Assembly (NCBI GenBank): GCA_036346255.1
Contig: CM070632.1
Location: 49,860,896 to 49,924,895, forward strand
Reading direction: 5' to 3'
Source: Ampelocalamus luodianensis
Taxonomy: Eukaryota > Streptophyta > Magnoliopsida > Poales > Poaceae
Length of the DNA: 64,000 bases
Shown in pieces: positions 1 through 10,865 of this stretch. Within the stretch, counting starts at the first letter, position 1. Every line of letters begins with the position of its first letter. A program made the position numbers and the translations under genes. The notes under the pieces were generated by a model. It was given only the letters and a program-made list of their open reading frames with translations, made no database searches and was not told the origin of the DNA.

Positions 1-121
1 GGCACAATCGGTCTTAGACAGATAGGTGATCTAATCCTATAATTTTTTTGTTTTTTCTGGACTTTCGGAATTAAGCAACCTAACTTACGAAAAACGGTAA
101 ATTCTCATCGAGCAACCTTGA

Positions 122-480
122 GCTCTGATACCACTTGATGCAGGCGGGGTGCCCGATCTTTCGATGAGATTGGTAAATATCGATTTTGGTGGAGATGACT
201 CTCGCGATCCGACTACAACCGTACGACGATGCTTGCGTCTTAGTAATCGTTGAACCAACTCCGAGATGTTATTGACCGTGCTGGAAGCGCGATCAACCTG
301 AACACGAGATTCAATTCATGCGAGTAATTGAAGAACTAGTAAGAATAAAATATAGACAATCTGATATTGCAAATAGAAATTATAGTGTAGATGGTATTGA
401 AAAACAAATGTGGGATCCCGAAGGCTATCTTGACAGGTGGCCACACAACTGAAGAACAGAAGTTTGCACAATGGCTAAAC
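122..480 (-). mobile_element. LTR-retrotransposon remnant with primer-binding site
   Basis: The plus strand at 122-133 reads gctctgatacca, the complement of the initiator-methionine tRNA primer-binding site used by many plant retroelements. After a short spacer a terminal repeat in minus orientation appears to start at 136 (tgatgcagg). No partner repeat, clear far end or coding domain was found, so this is a truncated piece. The right edge is a guess. Confidence 0.45.
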
Positions 481-486
481 CTAAAC

Positions 487-1480
487 TCAACGAAATCCGA
501 GTTCTAGCAAAGGGATGCGGCGGCTCCTATATGGGAAGACAACCTGGGGTGGCGGCCAGGGAAGTGGACACACGCCCTTAGAGTTACAAGGCCCATGGGC
601 CCAAGAGGAGGTGGCGCAACACCCTTTTGACTTGGGCTCAAAAACAGACGCAGACTGTCTCTTGCACGACTTTCTTGCATTTGTACATAGCTCATTGCTT
701 GACCTCGCTCTGGTCGTACTCCCACGATACACGAGTGTCTTCTTTAACAATGAGGTTGTCGAACTAGTATGTATTCCACTCGGATGGAACCGCCTACTGG
801 TCCATAGTATCCTCATCATCAGATCTTTTATTTTCTGACAATGTCAAGTAGTTCTGGTCTTCGTGATCCATCCTTTGCACTAGAGCTTTCAACTCCTCAC
901 CCTCGTCAGCAAGCCCACTAGCTTGCCTAACTGAAGGAGCTCCTTCCACAAGGTTTTTATCGACAGGATCAACAATTCCTGGACCTTCAGCCATTGTGTG
1001 CACCGCACTGTGGCTAGAGTCCCTGACTTCTTTTTCGGCATCACCACCCCCTTCTTATTCAGCCGCCGATGCAGGAGTGGGCTTGGCATATGCCTAGACC
1101 AGAATGACCAAATCCCACCATTCCTCCATCATCCTGCGTACATATGACTGCTATGACTTTGTTCCCTTGAGATGCACTAACTCCCAATATGTGTCATGTG
1201 GTGCTCGGTTGGCAAGACAGCTCAATATCGATATATAGCATGGTCCAAATCGAATGTGTGGAACAACCACCGTATCACAACGTCCTATGTACATTGCTCT
1301 GGTCTTGTTAGGGTCACAGTCGTCGATTGGAAATAACGCAAATCAATCCCCACGGGACCCTAAGAATAGTCCCCTGACCGTAGTAAATTTTGAAGTTGGT
1401 GACGTCCAACATATTTGACGTACTGCACCATAAACAAGATTTTCACGATTAACCACATATCTAAAACTAAACTACCCACT
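487..1480. other. Unassigned sequence, possibly decayed transposon coding remnant
   Basis: Short open frames occur on both strands, but none has a domain I recognise. On the minus strand between about 1290 and 1155 an uninterrupted stretch of roughly 39 codons includes a VPHIRFGPCYIS segment and ends in a stop; it could be old transposon coding sequence. There are no splice-consistent blocks and no intact gene. Confidence 0.25.
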
Positions 1481-1734
1481 GAAAAGGATTATGTACAACA
1501 TACTACACTTCGTAACCATACATCTAAAATTATGTAATCCATTTGATTAAAAAAATTGCCTAAAAGGTGAGCGATCGGATAGGCAGCGCTTCGCTAGCTT
1601 CTCTCCTCCCCTATACTCCTCTAAGCCCCTCACTTCCCTCCCCTCTTTCTCTTTTTTTCTAAATAAAAGTGAGTTATGCCATAATTTTGAGGTCTTTTAT
1701 AAGGTAGATTGTGTCGCAATTTGGAATGTTAACA

Positions 1735-1995
1735 GAGAGTTGCGGGATCCCTGTCGCTATTTCAAATAACAGTTTTCCAAAATTTTAATATAAAAAAATT
1801 TAAGATCATATGTCATTTGAGTTACGACAGGTCCTTATCGCCATTCAACTGACGACAGGTCCTGTCACCATTTCAACTGGTGACAGAGTTCATTTTGTAC
1901 TGTTCAAGCTCCTGTCGCCACTGCTTAGGCTACTGTTGCCATTTGAAATAGCCAAAGGAGCTTATCACCATTCCAAATGGCGATAGTAGCTTAGT
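1735..1995. repeat. Cluster of short palindromic units (gtcgccattt-type)
   Basis: Several degenerate copies of a unit built on ctgtc-g/a-cc-attt...ggtgacag occur in both orientations. One copy around 1867-1892 is an almost perfect palindrome (CTGTCACC, short spacer, GGTGACAG). Inverted short repeats of this kind are typical of the subterminal parts of plant DNA transposons. Terminal repeats and a duplication were not identified, so the element type is unknown. Confidence 0.5.
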
Positions 1996-2293
1996 ATTGT
2001 TAAAAAAAATCGATTATTTATTTTTGTAATTTTTTTAAAAGTAATATTATTTCAAAAAAATCGGTTTCAGAGAAGCGCACAGCACACAGTGAGCAGGGCA
2101 GAGATCAATAAGGGAGGAGAATGCTTTGTGTTTATTCACCCACTTCAATATTATTATTCAGATACAAGACAACAAACAAATATGCTAGCTAATAACCAAC
2201 TTCCAAGGATTATTTGTACTTCATATCCAAAGAAAAACACCAACTGGTGCACCCTTCCAAAACTGCCCATGCAAAAGCTATTATTTAGCCTCT

Positions 2294-5200
2294 CTAGACT
2301 TCAAGGTACTTGATGGCTGTGTGGACATCCTTGTCTCCTCTTCCACTGCAGTTCAACACCACCCTAACACCGTCTGGCAGCGTCGGGCAGAGCTTCTCCA
2401 GGTAGGCGAGCGCATGGGACGTCTCCAGAGCGGGGATGATGCCCTCCAGCCGTGAGAGACGCTTGAATGCTGCATGTGAAGATCACAGTGGGAATGGAAG
2501 AGTTAGACATTGAACATAGCGCAGTCAGGTCAGAGAAGACTGTTACGCTACTGAGTTGGGAAAATCAATCCTACAGGCTTAAGACATGTTACGTTGCAAA
2601 TCCTAAGGAACTCCAGGACACATTGCGTGTTGCGATATTCAAGATTGCAACATCAACTATATATTTAACATTTGGTCAGTTAAGACGTCGAAGCTACCGA
2701 GTCAGCATGTTACAAGACTTCCCACCTGTCATATTATTTTCGATAATTCAGTCAATTGCGTCTAGCCTTAGGATTAAGTCATTCTGTGCTTGCAATATTC
2801 AAGTTTGCAACAGCAAGTAAATGCTTAACATTGAGTCGGTGAAGGCTTACATGCTACTCATTCAGCATGTTAAAAAAATCCACGTCTTATTTTTCTGTAA
2901 TTCAGTCACTTTAGGATGCCTTACCAACTCCACTGCAGAGTTCAACTTGCAGTAATGGCTGAAGTATATTGTATATATCTAAAATTCACATGTAACCTGG
3001 AAATTTCAGTTACAAATAACCAAACAGTGCAGATGCACTGATATCAGTAAAGATTCACATCAACATTATTGGTGCCAATTTCGATAAGAAAAACATTATT
3101 GGTGCCTATTAGTGCCTAGGCAATGATTTGCTCCAACATTCACAATGTATGTTATTTAGATCAGAGTCATTAACAGTTATCAGTTGTCACTTTTCACTAC
3201 CACCATCAACATGATGCTATCAGCATTTAATAGATAGACCACCAATCAACTGGAAAAAAATACGACAGAAAGAAACAAGGATGGTGAGAAACATACCATC
3301 CAGTGCCTCCTGATCTGTCACACTATCATATTCAGCACGTCCAATATCCTTCAAAAAACTATGCTCAGGTCCAACACCTGGATAGTCCAGCCTATCATTT
3401 ATAACAATATGGATGTGATTAGCCCACTTGATATAAGAAAATAAAATCTTGTTGATGTAAACATAAGAATTAAGAACACTTACCCAGCACTGATGGAGTG
3501 GGGTTCGATGACTTGTCCATCATCATCCTGCAATACATAACTCAAAGATCCATGGAGAACTCCCACTTCTCCCTTTGTCAGAGTTGCAGCATGTTTGTCA
3601 GTGTCTACACCATGACCAGCAGCCTCCACTCCAATCAGTCTTACATCTTGATCATCAACGAACTCATGGAAGAGACCCATGGCATTTGATCCACCACCGA
3701 CGCAAGCAACCAACACATCAGGCTTGCCACCCCACTTGTCCATGGCCTGCCTACGGGTCTCCTTGCCAATCACCTTATGGAACTCTCTCACCATCATCGG
3801 GTATGGGTGTGGACCAGCAACTGAGCCCAAAATGTAGTGTGTGGTCTCTACATTAGTGACCCAGTCACGGATGGCCTCCGAAGTGGCATCCTTCAACGTT
3901 GCTGTCCCAGAATGTACTGGCCTTACCTGTTTCACCAAAAGCCACCAACACATGATGAGAAACAAGTGCTGGCGTGCGCGTGTCTAACAACAGATCTTCA
4001 AAAAGACAAACAAAAGCATTCTGCCTCCCACGGTGGATGATTTGCAAAATAACTAATAGGCAATAGCCTCGCACATAATTGCAAGCGCAAGCCTAATCTA
4101 AGAAGAGATGTCATGAAAAAAAATGACAAGGGCATAAAGATGCACGAGTTTCAGCCATACCTCTGCTCCAAGAAGCCTCATCCTGAAAACGTTAAGCGCC
4201 TGCCTCTCCATATCTTGCGCACCCATGTAGATGATGCACTGCAGCCCAAACCGCGCGCACACCGTGGCAGTGGCGACACCATGCTGGCCAGCCCCAGTCT
4301 CAGCGATGATACGCTGCTTCCCGAGGCGCTTGGCGAGCAATGCTTGCGCCACAGCATTGTTGATCTTGTGGGCACCGGTGTGGTTAAGGTCCTCCCTCTT
4401 GAGGTAAATCAGCGGGCCTGTGCCATCGGCGCGCTTGTAGTGCTCCGTTAAGCGCTCCGCGAAGTACAGCGGGCTCTCACGACCGACATAATCCTTGAGA
4501 ATACCATCCAGTTCTTTCTGCAAATAGCAGGAATGTGGTGTCAAATATAAACTACCTTTTGCCCCAAAGCAACATGACTTGTATTCATTTCGCATGATTC
4601 GGGACCATACATGGCTACGCACATTACAATCAAGAATCGGCATGCTTAGTTACTGACAACCATACATAAAGAGGCAGGGGTGGAATCTGTCGCCCTCTAA
4701 GAGTATCTACAATAGTCTACGTCAGCTGTTACTAAAGAGTTACCATATTATCATTTATCATTTAGGTGATATAAAGGAGAGAATATGAGATTGTTTTAGA
4801 CGAAGAAACTATCAAATTGTTAATAGCAAGACATAAGAAACAACCAAATACTCTAATGGAGATTTACTTGTTATTTAAAAACGCTTTTTGTGAATCTCAT
4901 TGTCTTAAAGTAAAATATCCGTCCGATCATTTGTGCAGTCCAACTTTATTATTGATATGATAAATGAGCTAAAACATGAAAACTACAAAGTTATATTTTA
5001 TTATTAATCATCAAGAATCATACACACATGTAACAATTTTTTAGACATAATCTCAAAAACAATTCATTAAAATCTTTGTTTCTTTTTATTAAATTAAGTA
5101 CTAACAAACTATTGTAAATACTCTAAATGCAATTCATCTCTGATACGGATCAAATACAGTGAAACACTCATTTCCAAGTTATGTGGGCTCGGTTCTTGGA

Positions 5201-5910
5201 AAGGGCCAAACACGAAAGCCGAAGCTGTTGACGAATCAACCGAGCTCAAAGAAGGAGAATATTTTGTGCGAATTAGGTGTGGCCTCTCCCCACTAGCACA
5301 AACCAAACATCGGAAACTCCAACAAGTCCAAGTACTAACCAGAGACAAATCAAAACAAACGCCATTATCCACAAAACTCCAGATCTTACGGACTAAAATC
5401 CTACAAATCAGCATCAACATCTCTTACCTCCTACCAACAAACCCAACAAATTGAACCACGAAACGGTGTCCAAACACTGAAAGGTCCGGACTTTACGCGG
5501 ATAGCCAACCAAACAAATCCAATCGTCGCCCATCCATCCGGGGAATACCAATAACACAACCCCAAAATCGGAATCATTGGCGTTACCTGGAATTCGTCGT
5601 CGCCGGCGAGCGCCTGGAAGGCGGCCTCGAGCTCGGTGAGCGCGTGCATGAGCGTCTCGGGCACGTACTTTCCCCCGAACTTGCCGAACCTCCCGAGCCC
5701 GTCGGGCCTCGCGATCCCCGCGGGGGGCGCCTCGGCGGCGACCGCCTTCGCCGGCCGCATTGCCGCCGCGACGACAGCCGCAGCCCTCCGGGACGGCGCC
5801 GACAGGCCGGACGACACCCGCAGCACCGCGCGCGATGGCAGCGGCGCCGCGGCCCTGGCGGCGGCGGCGGCGGCGGCGGTGTTAGGGTTTCTGATAGCCG
5901 AGGCCGCCAT
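2294..5910 (-). CDS. TSB1: Tryptophan synthase beta subunit, chloroplast precursor
   Basis: This enzyme condenses indole with L-serine to tryptophan using pyridoxal phosphate, as the beta half of the plastid alpha2-beta2 complex. Five exons read from frame and GT-AG sites: 5910-5587, 4517-4161, 3926-3484, 3391-3297 and 2469-2294; they sum to 1395 nt (464 residues plus stop), normal for plant TrpB. The first ~60 residues are Ala/Arg/Ser-rich and lack acidic residues, a plastid transit peptide. The mature part starts near GRFGKFGGKYVPETL. HTGAHKINNA carries the cofactor lysine, and GGGSNAMG is the phosphate-binding loop. It ends NCSGRGDKDVHTAIKYLEV. The ATG at 5910 lies about 90 bp below a TATA box. 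Intron 1 (4518-5586) carries a MITE. All expected motifs are intact. Which numbered paralogue it is cannot be decided here. Confidence 0.96.
4701..5123. mobile_element. Tourist-like MITE in TSB intron 1
   Basis: The terminal inverted repeats are GAGTATCTACAATAGT at the left and the complement of ACTATTGTAAATACTC at the right. They are flanked by the trinucleotide TAA on both sides (4698-4700 and 5124-5126), as expected for PIF/Harbinger elements. The 423-bp interior is AT-rich and noncoding. It leaves both splice sites of the host intron untouched. Confidence 0.85.
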
Positions 5911-5997
5911 GGGTTGCGAGGAGAGGAGAGGTTAAAGAAATCGGAGGGGTTAGCAAGGAGGCGAGTGGCTGGAGAAGATGCGGGCACGCGAGGCGGG

Positions 5998-6005
5998 TAT
6001 ATAAA
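5998..6005 (-). promoter_or_regulatory. TATA box of the TSB gene
   Basis: On the minus strand the sequence TTTATATA lies about 88 bp upstream of the TSB start codon, a typical spacing allowing a short 5' leader. Confidence 0.65.
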
Positions 6006-6316
6006 CCGGTCGCCCTCGGAATTCTTCGCGCGGGGTTGGTGGGTCTACCGCGCTACACGTGGACCCGGTGTTTGGGTCGGAGCTCTGGAGAGGCGGAGGG
6101 CTTGGAAGGGTGTTGCTGATGGTGTTGGTGAGCCGGGTGCATGGAGGGTTGGAGGGACGGGCTGCGCCGGGCCCACCGGATCGGGCAGTTGGGGGCTTGG
6201 GACGTAGCGAGCGGGGGCGCGCTGAGCCGGCTCATCTTTCGGCACGTGTGGGAAACAATTGATGTAATTCTGGTGGCTTATGTGTCCACGTCGATCATCC
6301 TACGTGGGTCGTCTAA

Positions 6317-6626
6317 GAGCATGAACAATGGTATAGACGATAACTGTCTGTAATACTCTTTATGTCATCTACAAATAAAATTAAAGACAACTCATACAAT
6401 AGATCGTTTTAAGTTATATATATATATATATATATATATATGACCCCACAAACTGTACAGATAACATAGATACAACAACGAAACAGTCGTCTATAAGGGT
6501 CTTATATACTGTCTGTTGCATGTTAGACAGCTTTACTCTCTCTCCTTGTTCTCTCTCATCCACATCATTAAAAATCTTACGTGGCAAAGATTATAGACTG
6601 CTGATGTCACCCCACTGTATATGCCC
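6317..6626. mobile_element. Tourist-like MITE, first of an abutting pair
   Basis: It begins gagcatgaacaatgg and ends ccactgtatatgccc, with TAA on each side (6314-6316 and 6627-6629). The inside is AT-rich, holds a (TA)n run near 6415-6441 and has no coding sequence. It sits upstream of the TSB promoter. Confidence 0.75.
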
Positions 6627-6629
6627 TAA

Positions 6630-6955
6630 GAGCATCTACATTATTTTTATTTTTTAGCTGGCTACTAAGAGAAGAGAGAATACTCGATATAATAAAAAGA
6701 TATAAGTTTTTCAATGGATTGTTTCTTGAGTATGTATTTAAGACTTTAATTTCTACTTTAATTGATACACACAAAATAGATTTTTAGGTAACAAGCAAGC
6801 CTCCAATAGCTATTTTGTTGTTTCTTGTGTCTTGGTATCAAAAACTTGTTTGTTTTTTTTATCTAGAAACAAGCTCACATTCTCTCTTCCACATCATCTA
6901 AATGCTGATGTGTTCACCCCTTAGTAACAAATGACATAGACTATTGTAGATGCTC
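6630..6955. mobile_element. Tourist-like MITE, second of the pair
   Basis: The ends are gagcatctaca and tgtagatgctc, a perfect short inverted repeat. TAA precedes it at 6627-6629, which is also the right duplication of the previous element, and follows it at 6956-6958. Its ends match those of the MITE in TSB intron 1, so the two are probably one family. Confidence 0.82.
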
Positions 6956-6982
6956 TAATTGCCGCTCTGTGCGTGTTGCAGG

Positions 6983-7337
6983 TAGGGTGGTAAAAAAAAA
7001 AGCTTGAATAACTCGCGAGCCTTAACGATCCGAGCTCAAATGTAATGGTTACTGAGCTTCTCTCCATAACCCTCTTATCTTGTTGAAAATTACCCAAATA
7101 ACCCTCCTATCTTGTTGAAAATTGTTGCATGTTAACTGTTATCGAGTCTCCCTCGAGCTTTTCTAATTGTTGAAAATTGATGTATGTTTTTTCCTGCTGC
7201 CAAGCTTACTCGAGCCTACTCGAGCTTGGGTCGAGCCGAGCTCGAGCCTCGGTCCAAACTTGGACCCCAACTCAGGCTCGCTCGAGCTCGAACCTAGGAG
7301 GTCAGGCTCGCTAGAGCTCGGCTCATTTACATCCATA
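6983..7337. mobile_element. Small non-autonomous hAT element
   Basis: A perfect 8-bp direct repeat, gttgcagg, flanks the unit (6975-6982 and 7338-7345), the duplication length of the hAT superfamily. The element starts tagggtggtaaa and ends tttacatccata, degenerate inverted repeats. The subterminal parts are rich in ctcgagc/gagctcg motifs. No transposase is encoded in its 355 bp. Confidence 0.8.
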
Positions 7338-7345
7338 GTTGCAGG

Positions 7346-9179
7346 TCAGGTGGTGGGCGAATCAAGATTGCAAAGATGTGATATCCAATTTGCACATGGT
7401 GACTCCTTTATGAAGATATCACTTGTAAATTGGAGAAACTCTGGTGTGTGTGGTTACTTGCAGAGAAATTTTATCGTATATTTTACTAGTAAATATATAG
7501 TGGTAGTATAAATCAAATCTGTTATTGATTTGTTAATGGACATAATAGAATTTTCTTTGTCTTTATATTTTTTCACGATGGTATTATGAACATTTTTAAC
7601 TGGTGCTGAAAATAGTACTCTTATGTGGTGCAATCCAATTGCAATTCTACCCTACTAGGATTCCACTACTCGTACTATCAGATATAGTATAACTAAATTC
7701 TAGCTAGCTAATCTAAACCACTGAATTGAAAAGAATTAAATAAGTGTATCGTAAAAAAAACTCTACTTGTTTGTAAAGCTGGCCTCGCGGCCTATCATAA
7801 CAATTTCCTTTGCTTATAGTTGAAAATGGAACATGACGGGTGCATGCTATCATCTTAAATTCTTGATTAATGGCTGCTGTTGCCACGGTCGTCCTCCGGG
7901 CAGTCAAAAGAGGACGGGCAGTCAAAGCATGCAAGTCATAAGCATACCGCTTTGCGGATTGAATTGGCAATCCAGTAGCTGAAACATGGACGGGTGTGAA
8001 ATCCCAAACTGATTGCTCCTTGACTCTTCTCGCTCGAATTGACAGCTTACTAAGAAATACTATCCTCGATATGATATAATACAGCCATTGTTTACAATAT
8101 CTCTCTAAATTATAGATAATACCAAAGTAGTTTCTGCGATGAGTTATATTTTTACATGTTTCTATACACAATTCCTCTATATACAACGTGTCTTACTTCT
8201 CATGTTACAATCGACTAACGCATGAGAGACGACTTAATTCTCTATGCTCTCCCTCTCTCATTCACATCATCTCACGTTCTACACGACAAGATTTACAGAA
8301 AATTGACGTCGTTTGTACAATCTCTAAAGATCTCGAAAGATCACCGAGGATTTGGCACTGACGCTTATAGCCTAGTCCAACTTTGCCAACATTTCCTAGC
8401 AGCAACTCGTCTCTCAGAGTCTCGCTGGTCCCATTTCCTAGCAGCAACGAGGTTGCAAATTCACAGTTACACACTGACTCCTCCTTTCCTTCAACGCACT
8501 GCGATTCTGCATCAGATCGACATCAGAATTGGATGCCTGCAGATCTCCTAATCTTCTTTGCCTTCTTTGACTCGTCTCATCCCTGAACCTCACCTACCTC
8601 GCGACAATTTCCTCTCCTCTTATCGTCTTGTGTACTTGTGTTGTGTCCCTGTGGAAAGCAGCACCGTTGTGCCTACGTTGTTCACTGGTCAAATTGATAA
8701 GGCAGTTTAAACCAGAATAGTACATGTGTGCTAATCTTTTTTTTTTTTTCTTTTCTGGCCTGACGACTGTGGCACTTAGCCACGCATTTGGTCGTACCAA
8801 ACCGATTGAAATTTTGATCTCAACGTAGATGATGCAGCACGCTGCTTATCATGCCCCTTTGCTCACCTACCACCAAACCATTTGGCATGTTCGGAAACGT
8901 AGGAATTTCACGTGAAACAGCTTAGTTTCTATAGGAATCGGGAAAAAAAAAATCTCGCGTTCCAAACGGAGCCTTAAACAAGACGTCATGCGTACAATAA
9001 GAGACATAAAAAAAAGTCTTATCTTTGTATGATATTTGATCATGGCTACATCATCGTGAAAGAAAGATACAAAGCGCATACTACTACTACTTGAGCATGC
9101 GAGTCAGAATTGCTGCATCATAAGAAGACACCAAGAAGCTCTCATGTCATGATGCCATGTATGTTGCTCTCTGAACTTG
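7346..9179. other. Intergenic sequence without recognisable gene
   Basis: No conserved open frame or splice-consistent block is visible here. An imperfect short duplication of catttcctagcagcaac occurs near 8390-8450. Around 8880-8975 there is sequence resembling the ends of grass DNA-transposon MITEs (cgttccaaacggagcc), but its borders could not be fixed. Confidence 0.5.
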
Positions 9180-10047
9180 TCAAGCGTACGTGCAGCCACC
9201 GTAGCCTTGCAAATCAAGAATTTGTTTAATTGATGCAACGAGAAGGTACCAAAATGGAACGAACTAATTGAGCATATAATAATTAGCAGCAAATTAGTAG
9301 TAATTAATAGTGATTATATACTTGGGTCGGTGAGGACGAGGAGAGCGGTGCCGTTGAAGTAGCAGTTCCAGGGGTTCCTCCCCTTGGCCTGGTAGTAGGC
9401 GTTCATGGCCACCGAGGCGAGCGCCACGTTCCTCCGGGGGAGGAAGCACGCGCCGCCGGGCCGGATGGCGGCGCAGTCGACCTCCGAGCAGGCGAACCGG
9501 AGGACGTCGGCGAGGTCGCCGTCGCTCGCCGACGGCTTCGCCACGCACCACGTTTTCTGGCGATCAAGAATCGTTCAAGGCCAATCAGAAGAAAACAGTA
9601 CAGCTCCAATGTGTGTAAGAGATCTACCGGTGACATGACATCGCGAGATAAATATGTGTGATAACGCATGATACAGTAATGGTGATTGCAACGGAAGAGC
9701 TACTGTGGTGTGATGATCTTGATGTGCTCGTGCCTTGTGATTGCCTCTTTAATTTCTTTTTTGCTTAGAGTTTGCAACATTAGTGAGCACTGACAGGTCA
9801 ATTAGATGGTTACCTGTACCTCGCATAGCTTTGCACCCGCCGGCATTTCACCTGATAACGCAATATCAACGAAAATTTCATTCGGGACAAATTACTGACC
9901 AAAACCTGAAGAAATAGCCGCGAAGAAGAGAGATCGAACTGGTAGATATGCAGCGATGCAGTACGAACCATGAGCGTGCCGTGGCAGGGAGAGCAGCAGG
10001 ATGGGAACGAAGGGAAGAAGCAGAAGCTCGCGCCGCCTAATCGCCAT
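9180..10047 (-). CDS. X8/CBM43 domain secreted protein (Ole e 10-like)
   Basis: X8 (CBM43) modules bind beta-1,3-glucan (callose) in the cell wall. Four exons: 10047-9969, 9851-9814, 9556-9322 and 9205-9180, phases 1, 0 and 1, giving 378 nt (125 residues). Residues 1 to about 26 form a signal peptide (positive MAIRRRE, then a leucine-rich core). The X8 module begins KTWCVAKP, continues FACSEVDC and NPWNCYFNGTALLVLTDPS, and ends SYGGCTYA; all six expected cysteines are present. A 26-nt last exon carries the final cysteine. There is no C-terminal hydrophobic tail, so no GPI anchor is predicted. The start at 10047 gives the better signal peptide; an in-frame ATG at 10107 would add 20 residues. 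The gene has the same exon plan as the disrupted X8 gene at 42-57 kb. Confidence 0.88.
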
Positions 10048-10865
10048 TACAGCACTGTGCAGAAGCCAAATGAGGCCGAGATGGAACACGATGAAGCCTA
10101 TCTCCAAGTTGGAATCTTGTGCATGGAATCAAGCAATGACCGGAGCCGATTATATGCAGGTCAGCCATCGATTTGTTTCGCTCAGGATTAATTTCGAGTC
10201 AAAGGTCCCTGGAATTCCGCCGGGCATTTCAATGTAGATGCAATACTGCGTTGTTATTGTTGCAGCCACTAAGCATTTGTTTCTTCAGTTACAGTAGACA
10301 ACAGAACGGGAGAGATTCAACTGAAAATCTTTGCACATTCTAAAACGCTCTATAATAAGTAGCACTGCCAAACATTTCGCTAGAAAAAAATAGCCGCTGC
10401 TTGGAACTTGGAAGGTCTCCTTGACCTGTAATGAATCAGCATAGTAAAAAAACCGACCCAACACGAGATATTAACCAGCTACTAACAACTTACTTTTGCC
10501 CAGATACAGACGCTTGATTGCGGATTGGAGCTAAATATAATAAGCCGTAAGCCCAAAGCTATGAGGCACACCGTAAAGATGATCCACATCTTGCATCGTC
10601 TACTATAGAATGCTCCATATTTCAAATGAACATCCTACAAAAGGTCCAGGCACACCGAGGTAACATTTGGTGCCGTCGCACTAGCAGCAGCGCTACCTGT
10701 CTACCAACACAATAAACACTGAAACTGGAAGAAAAAAACTGCTGTTTTGATTTTAACCGAAGTCCCCTAGTTTACAGAATCCTAAGCTTTTGAGTACAGA
10801 TCAGGTTCTTTCCATCTTTTCGACACAACGCAGGAAACACAAGTCTCGATGTGATTGCCGAAATG
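10048..10865. other. Region between X8 gene and the 3' end of the CCCH gene
   Basis: It should hold the X8 promoter and the 3' untranslated part of the CCCH gene. I see no additional gene or mobile element with defined borders. Confidence 0.45.

Noticed and set aside
7713..8551. Open frames of 109-157 codons between TSB and the X8 gene
   Set aside because: No recognisable domain, biased composition, no splice-consistent extension; they look like chance frames.
8880..8975. Possible MITE with cgttccaaacggagcc end
   Set aside because: Only one end-like motif was seen, with no inverted partner or duplication, so it was not called as an element.
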